The notes under the pieces are model-generated. The model did no database searches. It was not told where the DNA came from and worked only from the letters and a program-made list of their open reading frames with translations. 32,237 nt of DNA from positions 1 through 32,237 of the forward strand of contig MSJI02000376.1 of NCBI GenBank assembly GCA_001931905.2, in the 5' to 3' direction. This DNA is from Cladosporium sp. IMV 00045 (taxonomy: Eukaryota; Ascomycota; Dothideomycetes; Cladosporiales; Cladosporiaceae). Made by a program: the position numbers and the translations under genes. Of this stretch, positions 24,238-32,237 are shown piece after piece (position 1 is the stretch's first letter; each line of letters opens with the position of its first letter).

Positions 24238-26517
24238 TTACATTTGCCTGAAGACATTGCCACTTGCACTTCGCCTGTCCTTGTTGTCTTTTCCTCTTGC
24301 TGCACTTCGGCCAGTGTTGCCCTCCGAAGCACCAGCTCCGAACGTTGAAGGACGCTTCTTCTGTACCTTGGTTGGGGCGAAAGTGACCTCTTTCTCACCA
24401 ACGACATCTCCTTTGCCCGTGCCACTTCTTCGCTCAGTTCTGGCGGGCGCACGTGAAGCAAGGTCACCGAAAGATCTTCCAGCACGGTCTTTCTGCTGCC
24501 TGCCAGCCTTTCCTGATGAGGAAACCTGCATTCGCGGCTCACGGTTTTTGTGGCCAGCCTTCTTGTAGTTGGAAGACCCAATGCGTCTCTTGTCGTCCTC
24601 CTTGTCGCCTTCACGGCCACCGCGTTGGCGTGCGCGCAGTGCTTCGGCTTCGGCTTCTGCATCATCGTCGTCGTCGTCTTCCTCGTCTGAGCTGCCCTTG
24701 ATATCCTGCATGTCCTCGTCCTCGACAGCTGTGAGGCCGCGAGGTTTCCTTTCGCCGTTGCTTGCCTTGGCGGTTGGTACAGATGAAGGGTTGTGCATGG
24801 CAAATTCTCGGCTCGTCTCGTCGATCTCGAAATCTTCGTCCTCGAAGAGGTTGGCGAAACGACTGTCGTCCATAAGACGTTGGGTCTTTGGTTTTTCGGC
24901 ACCCTCCGTGCCTTCCTCGACATCCTCCTTTGCAGTCGGCTCGTCGCCACCTTGGCGCAGGACACGCAACGCTTTGCGCTTCTCGTTGGCTTCTTCACGG
25001 GCAGCAAGAGTCTCGGCGAGCTTGCGGTTGACTTTGACCGCCGCCTTCTTGGTTCCTCTGATCCTGCTTTCACGCTCTTTGTCGATACGCTCCTGGATGC
25101 TCTTCTGTCTCTGTTGCTCGAACAGATCAGGGTTGCTAATCATGCGAGCCTGTTCATACAGCTTCTGAGCCACAAAGTAACCGTGCATGTAAGGACGCAA
25201 TAGGTTGGTTTGGCCGACCAGGTGGTCCAGGTTGAGCTCACGGAGCTGCGGCGTAGACAAGAATTTGTAGTTATCGTAGACTTCTCCCTTGGCGCCACCC
25301 AAGTCTGCGTTGTAGGCGTTGGGGTCGTTTGAGTCTTCGGCCATCTCTTCTACCAGGTTGTCGAGGAAAGCACACCATTTTGGTGCCGGACCAAGTTGGG
25401 GGATGAAGAACGAGTGCTGTTGGCGGCCTTCGTTGGCAGTCAAGAACATGCCCGAATCCGGTACCCATTCGACGTGGTTGAGGTCAACCGTAGGTTCAAC
25501 TGAGGTCCATGGATCTCCGCTTCCAGAATCCCAGAGCTTGATAATGCGCTTGTCCGCCGACAAGATCTTCTCCGACTCTGATGTCGGAGGGGTTATGTAC
25601 TCCAGAGTTTGAATTGGAAAATCATATCCTTGATCTTTCTTCAACAAGGGTACAGGAGATCGGAGGTCGTAAGTGTGAACTATGCCGGTGGAAGAACCGG
25701 TCGCGAGCTGGAGGCCGGATCGGTTGAACGCCAAAGCTGAAATTTGCGGTCTCGCATCGCTGTCTTCGTTGAAAGGCGATGCAGGCGGCCCCAAGATACT
25801 GACCCGATTCCTGGACCGACTGTCCCAGAACTCCACTGTGCCCAAGCTCGTACCGAAAGCCAACAGTCCATGTGATTCTTCAGCAATAGCGGCCGTGTTG
25901 ACTGATCCTGTCCGAATGCCTCCCTGCAGAGCCCCGCCACCCAAGGACTCAAAGTCGTCTCCACCGACATCTACTTCATAGCTCTTCATAAACCTTCCTA
26001 GTTCCAGATTGAGGCGATATACCTCACCCATACCATCCGCATTAACACCCACCGCAGGCACCAGTGCCTCCGCATTTCGCTTGTTGTACTTCAGATCTCT
26101 GCCATAACGTGGTATCCTCGCCGTGTGATGCAGCCCTCCGGGAGTGTGAAACTCTAAAAATCGGTCGGTCTGAAGGTGCAAACTCTTGCTGTAGTCTTCG
26201 CTTAGGAGGATGAAGGTCTCGTTGAGGGCGTTCGTGTGGCGCGCATAGCTTAAGGACAGGTGAGGCAGGTAATGGGTATGGATCTGAGGTTTGTATGTTC
26301 CCGTGCTCATGACCCAGTTACCATCGGGAGAGACACGGACACAAGAAGACGCCTCCTCAAACTCGAAGTCCTGCAGAAGCTCGACTCGGTTGGCGTACTC
26401 GGAGTCTTTTTTGAGTGAGCGCTTGCGTTTGCGCGCAAGCCATTCCGGCAATGGACGGGCGCTTGAGGCGCCCGCGATGGTGTAAACCGGCACGGAAGCC
26501 TGCGTGGAGAGCTTCAT
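24238..26517 (-). CDS. ENP2: Ribosome biogenesis protein ENP2/NOL10, copy B
   Basis: It is 759 residues from the ATG at 26517, with the same domain order as copy A: basic N-terminus, WD propeller to about 380, NUC153-type motif at 551-567, acidic tract and basic tail. About ten conservative replacements separate it from copy A (for example Ile to Val at 45, Met to Leu at 192, Ile to Leu at 406). Both copies are intact and under clear purifying constraint, so both are probably expressed. An essential single-copy gene in most fungi being present twice and intact favours homeologous or heterozygous copies. Confidence 0.95.
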   Translation of the reverse strand: MKLSTQASVPVYTIAGASSARPLPEWLARKRKRSLKKDSEYANRVELLQDFEFEEASSCVRVSPDGNWVMSTGTYKPQIHTHYLPHLSLSYARHTNALNETFILLSEDYSKSLHLQTDRFLEFHTPGGLHHTARIPRYGRDLKYNKRNAEALVPAVGVNADGMGEVYRLNLELGRFMKSYEVDVGGDDFESLGGGALQGGIRTGSVNTAAIAEESHGLLAFGTSLGTVEFWDSRSRNRVSILGPPASPFNEDSDARPQISALAFNRSGLQLATGSSTGIVHTYDLRSPVPLLKKDQGYDFPIQTLEYITPPTSESEKILSADKRIIKLWDSGSGDPWTSVEPTVDLNHVEWVPDSGMFLTANEGRQQHSFFIPQLGPAPKWCAFLDNLVEEMAEDSNDPNAYNADLGGAKGEVYDNYKFLSTPQLRELNLDHLVGQTNLLRPYMHGYFVAQKLYEQARMISNPDLFEQQRQKSIQERIDKERESRIRGTKKAAVKVNRKLAETLAAREEANEKRKALRVLRQGGDEPTAKEDVEEGTEGAEKPKTQRLMDDSRFANLFEDEDFEIDETSREFAMHNPSSVPTAKASNGERKPRGLTAVEDEDMQDIKGSSDEEDDDDDDAEAEAEALRARQRGGREGDKEDDKRRIGSSNYKKAGHKNREPRMQVSSSGKAGRQQKDRAGRSFGDLASRAPARTERRSGTGKGDVVGEKEVTFAPTKVQKKRPSTFGAGASEGNTGRSAARGKDNKDRRSASGNVFRQM

Positions 26518-26958
26518 GGTGAAGCTGAAGGCGATGTGTGTGGAAAGATGAGACGTGAATATGAAGAAGACAAAATGTTAGCACCTCCAGAAAAAGCCCT
26601 CTGCGACGAAGCCGCGGTAACTTTTCTGCGGGCTGATAAAGTTAAAGATCGATAGGGCTCGGAAGCTCCCTCCCGAGCCTCTACAGACCACCGAACCCCA
26701 GCTTCACGCGATTATTGAAGGTGAGCGTAATGCCAGGCTGTCTCTTGCCCACATACACCGCAACCCTTCCTGGTAACGAAGCGACGACACCGCGAACACC
26801 TCACTCACTCCTTTGCTCAGTCACACATTTCTCGCGAAGTGCAGCCCATGCCGCCATATCCCACCAATCTCTGCCGGAAACGACAGATCCACCATCATCG
26901 ATACGTACCATAGCGCATTGAGCTGGATTTGAGACATCGCATAATCAATTCATAACCA
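26518..26958. promoter_or_regulatory. Bidirectional ENP2/MED13 promoter, copy B
   Basis: The 441 bp corresponds to 15165-15597. The 96-bp identical block is at 26589-26684, with its inverted repeat GGCTCGG (26656-26662) and CCGAGCC (26673-26679). Immediately to the right the copies differ by substitutions and small insertions (around 26685-26720). A second well-conserved part directly precedes the MED13 ATG (about 26875-26950). Confidence 0.65.
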
Positions 26959-29900
26959 ATGGACGCTCTCAAGGCATGCGCGACCAATGTGCAGGTCTTG
27001 ACCGACGTTGACGCGACCCCTGTCCGACTCTACGCCTACGACGCGCCAGTGACCTCAGCGAAGACACCTCTTTCTTACAGAATAGCCGAGCTGCGGGAGA
27101 AGGGGATCGTCTGTGCTGGTTGTGACGACCGTGTGTGGCTATTTGAATTGGACAAAGATGCTGCCGAGGACATGCCCACAGATTTCGTTCTGGAATCTAC
27201 TGCAACAGTCGCAGAACCAGGCGAAGTGCCTGGCATGAATGGATGGTCAATCGCTACGACTTTCATACATGCCTTAGAAGGAGCTGTCTCGTTTGCCTTG
27301 CTACGTGCCTATGGCGCCCTGAAACTTTCTGCTTGGACGTGGCTTCTTCCAGAAGCAGGACAGCAGACGTTGAGTGTCTCTATACAGATGAATCACCGGT
27401 TGTCCGAGGATGGCAAGAGGTTGAATGTGGCTACGAGCGTACGAGAATCTGATATCTCAACAATTTCACACGCAAACTTGGGTGACACTTGTGAAGTCGT
27501 CCTGGCTCCTGCTGGATTGTGTGCCAAACTATTCCAGGGAAGCAAAGCTGGCAGCAGAGCCGCGAAAATGCCTGCCGAGTTGCGTAATGATCAGTGGAAG
27601 ACTTTCGTGGGAACGTCGCTGCTCGCGGAAGGCATCAAGTTGGCGGAAGAAGTTCAGTGGGTGAGTGTCGCTGTCTCTGGCGCATCACAAGGAGTACTAT
27701 GGCCGGCATCTCTCTGCTTCTTAAAGTCTAGAGATACTGGTATTGATCAGCTGGGCGAGATGCCGCCTAGCGATTGCCATTCATGGCCCCAAAACGCCGA
27801 CCTGGAGGCTCACGGAGACCCTTTGACATTTGCAGAAGAATGGTCTTTAGGATACGCCGAGCGAGAGCATGCACATGCAATGCACAACGCTACCGTGGAC
27901 GAGGACACTGCCATGGACGATGCCTCAAGCGCGCAAATTCCTAATAACTCTACGGCTTTTGACGTGACATCGCCGCCATTGACCCATCGTCCTGATCTAC
28001 AAGCCTTCCACGGCATATATCCTACACCACCAGACGGTCTCGCAGGGCACACTGGACCGCAAACGCAGCCGCATTCAGACAATCTGGCTGCTCAGCCCCC
28101 TGAGACGGTCACGCAGCTTGCCTTCACGCCGTCCGATCCCTCACACGAAAACACCGTTGCTATCCTCGATACTATGCCTGTTGCTGAGGGCGACCAGGCA
28201 CAGCGTAATCACAGTATCGTTTCATCCATTGGAGCCCAAGGGCATGATTGGAATCGTGGTTCATCTGATGATCTATTTGGAGATATGGATGATCTTGAAT
28301 ATGGAAGGGATGAAGTTGAGGACGCTGACTTTAACTTCTTCGATGAACCCGACGATGTCCCAGAGAAGGTTCACGATACATCACTTCCGCCCGCGGAACC
28401 GGATACGACTACAGCTTGCCATGACTCTGAGAGGAAGGGAAAGGATCAGGAGCAGTTACCTGGGGCTGCTGACAGCTTGGACCAAAGTGAAGATAATCGT
28501 CATGTCTACGTCGAGCAAAAACCAGATGAGGCGTCAAACACAGATGAGCTCAACGAGACCTTACCTGCATTCGCACCGCCATACGATGTATGCGCTGATG
28601 CGGCGAAACCGGCGCAAAAGTCGACCGAGCGCGACATGGCCGAAGCTTCTAAATGTGACGACAACAAACCGCTCTCTCCTTTTGGGATCAGAGAAGCTTT
28701 GCTCCCTCCGCCCATTCCAGCTAGCGCTTCGCAACCACACATCAAATCCGAACATGAAAGACGCAGGAGCAGCTTCGGACCCTTAGTTTTCAATCCGAGC
28801 GGCTCTCTCGCATGTCGGTCGTCGTCATACGACTATTCTGATTACAGACGTGACGAGCGCAAAGCGAGCTATGACATGGCTCCTACCAGAGTACCTCTCA
28901 CCGAGGACCACCGGTCACCCTCATCGACGAGCTCAAGTAGCTCTTTGAACAACCAGGAGATGCATGACGAAGACCAGAGCGATGTCGATAGTGACGTCGA
29001 CTCACTTTCTACAAGCTCAGATTCGGCCCCAATGGCGGAAGTGAAAGTCGGGGGAAAGCCATCTCCGGCCACAAGAAAGCGCAAGCGGACTCTGGAAACT
29101 TCTGCGTACTGTGGTCCGCAGTCAAATCATACCAGGTCAGGTGGACGTACTGGGCAATTCAATCAACTGGATGCACCCACTGCGAGAGGGGAGCAGCATG
29201 GCTTGCTTTTACTTCTGCTTGGGAGAATTGATACCACAGACGAGAGTCGTGATCGGACGCAGAGCTCCTTCATCCAAGTACCCTCGGATGAAATGAAAGC
29301 TCAAAACTCTCCAACAAACAGTACGCACGGCGCAGTGGGCGATACAACACAGTTCCTCAAGCCGTCGACGATGGCCGTTTCGTCAGACTTGACGGTGATG
29401 GATGTTTTTCCTGAGCTGAAGCCCGAAGATCTTGTGATCGTAAGCCAAATAGTGGCCGAGCAAGCCACCAGTACTACTAGAGCCATTTTACATGTGCTTG
29501 ATCCTCAAAGTTTCAACGCAAACGGTGCAAGTAGCGAAGAGTATCTATTACTCAGTGAGCTGGAGGAAACAGTCAAAGTAGGCATCCCTCATATCGGCGC
29601 ATGCGACATCCCGTCGCTCGCTCTCGTTCGCGAGTCACTCGCAGTCCAGCGGCCGCAACAGCCTCAACAAACAGCATCTTCAGCGTCACAAGCTAGGCAT
29701 CCACCACGACCACCTCCACGTATTGACCCAACAACGCTTGGCCCAGATATCCTTCCTTTGCCAGCATCTTACATTCGCGTCCAACGGGGAGACGCAAAAT
29801 GGGAGATGGTTCCTAGCGCGCTCAGTTTCTGGGAAGCACTTGGACTTGGCCCAGTCAGTGGGCCTAAAGATGTCAGGCATTTCTGTATATCTCCCAACGG

Positions 29901-31614
29901 CGATACGCCGAACTACCAGGTTCTGGCCTTCTTGCAAGATCTTAAGGCTACATATGAATGTTGCAAATTCGGATCAATGGCTTTAGGCACCGAGGTCGTC
30001 GATCAGCGTGCTGCACAAAGCATCGACGTCCAGACGATCACACCGGTCTCCTGTGACACCTCAGCACAAAAGTCAACAGCAGAAATGGCACAAGCGTTCT
30101 TGCAGGCAAGTACAGCATTGGGTGTCCAGCTCGCTGCGATCGCCTTCGACGACCCGCATCGCACATTTGTGATTTCAATGATCAACCCGTTCCATCATTC
30201 GAACACAAAGCGTCGACTTTTGGCAGACCATTGTTTTGCTGTCTGCTTCTTGCAACTTTCCAAAGCTTACCAAACCGCAGCCGCGCGAATCGCAAAGCGC
30301 GACGGTAAAACCGTTTCGCCAACTTCAATGAGCGATATTGATTTCAAGATCCTGCCCCTTGACCTCATAGAATCATGTTCCGGTCTTGCCGTTCCCGCCG
30401 CGCATCAAATCGCATTCGTTGCACGCGAATATTACGATTGGTGCCCTCCTTCAAATGATGCGATGGATGATCCATGTCCGATGTCAAATGCCGTAGCGCC
30501 CAGCGTCGAATTGGTTGCACCATTGCCAAAACGCATCAGTTTCCAGCTTACCGCAGAACCACCAACAGACTTGCTGCACGAGGCAAGCGTTCTTCACATC
30601 GCTTATGCTACCAGTGACGACGGAGAATGGGTCAATGCAGTTTGGCACGACAACACCGGACGATATGTAAGCAACAGCGCTTTCTGCTTGCAGGGCAGAA
30701 GTTTTGCAGACGTCGCTCTGGAGGTGTGGAAGCGGACCATGCAGTTAATCAAAGCCCGGGATGTGATCTGGCGTCTCTTCATCGCAACGACCGGCTCCGA
30801 CGGAGTCGAGACAAGCAGGGCCAACTGCTGGAAAGACATCATTGCCCAACACACAGATCGCAAGCAGCTGCTTAGTGTGACGCTGCTTCACTTCCAGCCC
30901 AGTCTTTCCTTGAGAATCTTGCCATCTCTCGACTCAGCAGCACAGCCAGGACAAGGCACTGGATCAGGCGCTCCAACGCCAGTCGCGACGCCGCTTCCAG
31001 TAAACGGACAAATTGTTTCCACATCTTCGCCGGACACAGTCGGTACTGGAACCGCAACAGTCACCGCACCACCAACGCCTGCCCCAAGCGAGGCAGCTTC
31101 GAGCATTCTGGAAGCCGATCCTGAGGCTCACCTTATCGAAACGGAAGACGAAACATGGGGCATGCTCATCGATCGACACGTCGCCTCAATCCTTCGCCCA
31201 TCGCCAACAAAAGTCGTCCCTGCAACTCAAACGCCAGACAATATCGAAGCCCTCTCCCACGCCCTGGTAATCAAACGAGGCAAAACCCCATCCTCACCAG
31301 ACAACGCAGGAGGACGCAACGAAACCCCCTTCCCCTGCGCAGGAGCCAGTCTCATATGGACGCTTCGCGTGCGGCCCAAGGGCGACCGGCAGGGCGGAGG
31401 GGAGAGAATGAACGTGGACGAAGGCAGCGCTCGCCACGCGGAGGTGATGCTGAGGGAGGTTTTGGGGTTCTTCAGGAACCTCGGTCTGCTGAGCAGGATC
31501 AAAGGCCTCGATCCTACTGGTCTGGTGCCGGTGCATATTGCGGCTGCCGCGCAGGGCGCTGAGGGCTTGAATGGGTTGTTGGGGAATCGGGGTCGGACGA
31601 AGGCAGGATTGTGA
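26959..31614 (+). CDS. MED13: Mediator complex subunit 13 (MED13/SSN2), copy B
   Basis: It is 1551 residues from the ATG at 26959, with the same architecture as copy A: N-terminal domain to about 300, disordered acidic middle with RKRKR, MID-like part with GPKDVRHFCIS, and C-terminal domain from PLPKRISFQL. The C-terminal domain is nearly unchanged between the copies, while the disordered middle and residues 150-200 carry most replacements. The end differs: GRTKAGL and a TGA one codon earlier than in copy A. The frame is intact across 4.6 kb, so this copy is not decaying. Confidence 0.93.
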   Translation: MDALKACATNVQVLTDVDATPVRLYAYDAPVTSAKTPLSYRIAELREKGIVCAGCDDRVWLFELDKDAAEDMPTDFVLESTATVAEPGEVPGMNGWSIATTFIHALEGAVSFALLRAYGALKLSAWTWLLPEAGQQTLSVSIQMNHRLSEDGKRLNVATSVRESDISTISHANLGDTCEVVLAPAGLCAKLFQGSKAGSRAAKMPAELRNDQWKTFVGTSLLAEGIKLAEEVQWVSVAVSGASQGVLWPASLCFLKSRDTGIDQLGEMPPSDCHSWPQNADLEAHGDPLTFAEEWSLGYAEREHAHAMHNATVDEDTAMDDASSAQIPNNSTAFDVTSPPLTHRPDLQAFHGIYPTPPDGLAGHTGPQTQPHSDNLAAQPPETVTQLAFTPSDPSHENTVAILDTMPVAEGDQAQRNHSIVSSIGAQGHDWNRGSSDDLFGDMDDLEYGRDEVEDADFNFFDEPDDVPEKVHDTSLPPAEPDTTTACHDSERKGKDQEQLPGAADSLDQSEDNRHVYVEQKPDEASNTDELNETLPAFAPPYDVCADAAKPAQKSTERDMAEASKCDDNKPLSPFGIREALLPPPIPASASQPHIKSEHERRRSSFGPLVFNPSGSLACRSSSYDYSDYRRDERKASYDMAPTRVPLTEDHRSPSSTSSSSSLNNQEMHDEDQSDVDSDVDSLSTSSDSAPMAEVKVGGKPSPATRKRKRTLETSAYCGPQSNHTRSGGRTGQFNQLDAPTARGEQHGLLLLLLGRIDTTDESRDRTQSSFIQVPSDEMKAQNSPTNSTHGAVGDTTQFLKPSTMAVSSDLTVMDVFPELKPEDLVIVSQIVAEQATSTTRAILHVLDPQSFNANGASSEEYLLLSELEETVKVGIPHIGACDIPSLALVRESLAVQRPQQPQQTASSASQARHPPRPPPRIDPTTLGPDILPLPASYIRVQRGDAKWEMVPSALSFWEALGLGPVSGPKDVRHFCISPNGDTPNYQVLAFLQDLKATYECCKFGSMALGTEVVDQRAAQSIDVQTITPVSCDTSAQKSTAEMAQAFLQASTALGVQLAAIAFDDPHRTFVISMINPFHHSNTKRRLLADHCFAVCFLQLSKAYQTAAARIAKRDGKTVSPTSMSDIDFKILPLDLIESCSGLAVPAAHQIAFVAREYYDWCPPSNDAMDDPCPMSNAVAPSVELVAPLPKRISFQLTAEPPTDLLHEASVLHIAYATSDDGEWVNAVWHDNTGRYVSNSAFCLQGRSFADVALEVWKRTMQLIKARDVIWRLFIATTGSDGVETSRANCWKDIIAQHTDRKQLLSVTLLHFQPSLSLRILPSLDSAAQPGQGTGSGAPTPVATPLPVNGQIVSTSSPDTVGTGTATVTAPPTPAPSEAASSILEADPEAHLIETEDETWGMLIDRHVASILRPSPTKVVPATQTPDNIEALSHALVIKRGKTPSSPDNAGGRNETPFPCAGASLIWTLRVRPKGDRQGGGERMNVDEGSARHAEVMLREVLGFFRNLGLLSRIKGLDPTGLVPVHIAAAAQGAEGLNGLLGNRGRTKAGL

Positions 31615-32237
31615 TGATGTGAGAGACCTAGGCTTCATATGAGCGCAGCAAAACATTCTTCTTGATCGTACTGGTGCCCTTGCCGGAACACGTGACCTGT
31701 TACATCTACGCAGTCTTTGAATAGCATGCCCGAGCCCTGAAAGAGAAGAAAGCTGCATACCGCTTGATATCAAGCCGTGAGGACTGCACCGAACCCAACA
31801 AGAAACAGTGACTTGATGTGAAAAACTCCTTTCCAAAGGGGTACTTTGCTGAGCAAGATATATGAGAGATAGATCCCTTAGGTAGATACCGAAATGAGAC
31901 GCCCAAATGAAAGAGATCCACAGAGAAAAAGAGCAGACGATTTCAGACCCCGTCCGTCCTCTCTGCCCACCATCCCTCCTCGTTACTCACAACGCCTCCG
32001 CCAAAAGATCGTTCAAGAAATGAAGAGAATGAGAGCACTTCCGCAAAGATCTCGAGCACATGAAAGAAAGACCAAGAAGCAAAAGAACAGTAATTTTCGT
32101 TTCTCCCATATTCCATGTTCATCCTCATCGTCAGTCGCAGCTTCGAAGCAGAAAAGGTGCACGAGCGAAAAACAAAGAATACATATACGCCATGCGCTTT
32201 TCTCGCCGCTTCGAGCCCAAAAAAAAAAAAAAAAAAG
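31615..32237. other. 3' flank of MED13, copy B, ending in an A-run
   Basis: This contains the counterpart of the copy A 3' flank up to about 32070, including CACGTG at 31689-31694. The last 170 bases are found only here. The window ends with 18 As (32219-32236) and one G, probably a contig end at a homopolymer. I find no gene; minus-strand frames differ in length and frame from those in copy A. Confidence 0.5.

Larger units (their letters stand above)
20753..32070 (+). repeat. Copy B of the 11.3-kb duplicated block
   Basis: It matches 9398-20732 in the same orientation. The left edge is the first base after the Ns and corresponds to 9398. The right limit is where copy A stops at the gap; about 170 further bases of copy B have no counterpart. 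Gene order is identical: permease exon 1, acyltransferase, SRPBCC, ENP2, MED13. Confidence 0.93.

Noticed and set aside
28118..28786. A 222-codon alternative frame within MED13 copy B
   Set aside because: It overlaps the intact 1551-residue MED13 frame, and its counterpart in copy A is much shorter.
1..32237. CRISPR arrays, bacterial operon signals, prophage or complete transposons
   Set aside because: None is visible; introns and gene content are eukaryotic, and no terminal repeats or transposase/reverse-transcriptase motifs were found.

Overview
The window reads as nuclear DNA of a filamentous or yeast-like ascomycete. The evidence is the short spliceosomal introns (GTACGT, GTAGGT or GTAAGT donors, CTAAC-type branch sites, AG acceptors), the orthologues of the fungal ribosome-biogenesis factor ENP2/NOL10 and of Mediator subunit MED13, an intron-bearing tRNA-Glu, and a gene density of roughly one gene per 2 kb. 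A Dothideomycete is my best guess. A genome with two diverged copies of most genes, as is known for the black yeast Hortaea werneckii, would explain the layout well, but the species cannot be fixed from the sequence.

Left, single-copy part (1-9397): the 5' end of an unidentified minus-strand gene running off the window; a two-exon four-helix membrane protein (minus); an unrecognised protein built on a 12-residue Y-x-D-x-x-G repeat (plus); a tRNA-Glu(CTC) with a 32-nt intron (minus); a decayed GIY-YIG-like gene broken by frameshifts (plus); an intracellular GH18 glycosidase fused to a C-terminal UBA domain (minus); and most of a four-exon amino-acid permease (minus) whose third intron is unusually long.

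Duplicated part: about 11.3 kb occurs twice in the same orientation (copy A 9398-20732, copy B 20753-about 32070). Each copy holds the first exon of the permease (minus), a Tri101-like BAHD acyltransferase (plus), a small SRPBCC-fold protein (plus), ENP2 (minus) and MED13 (plus). ENP2 and MED13 diverge from a shared promoter, as do the permease and the acyltransferase. The copies meet exactly at a run of 20 Ns, and copy B begins inside permease intron 1. This suggests that two homeologous or haplotypic contigs were placed end to end, although a real tandem duplication is not excluded.

By eye the protein copies differ very unevenly: about 1% in ENP2, 3% in permease exon 1, 7% in MED13, 8% in the SRPBCC protein and 13-14% in the acyltransferase. 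The housekeeping pair (60S/40S ribosome assembly and Mediator) is conserved, while the adjacent permease/acyltransferase/SRPBCC trio looks like an accessory small-molecule module. A 96-bp stretch in the ENP2/MED13 promoter is identical in both copies and stands out as a regulatory candidate.
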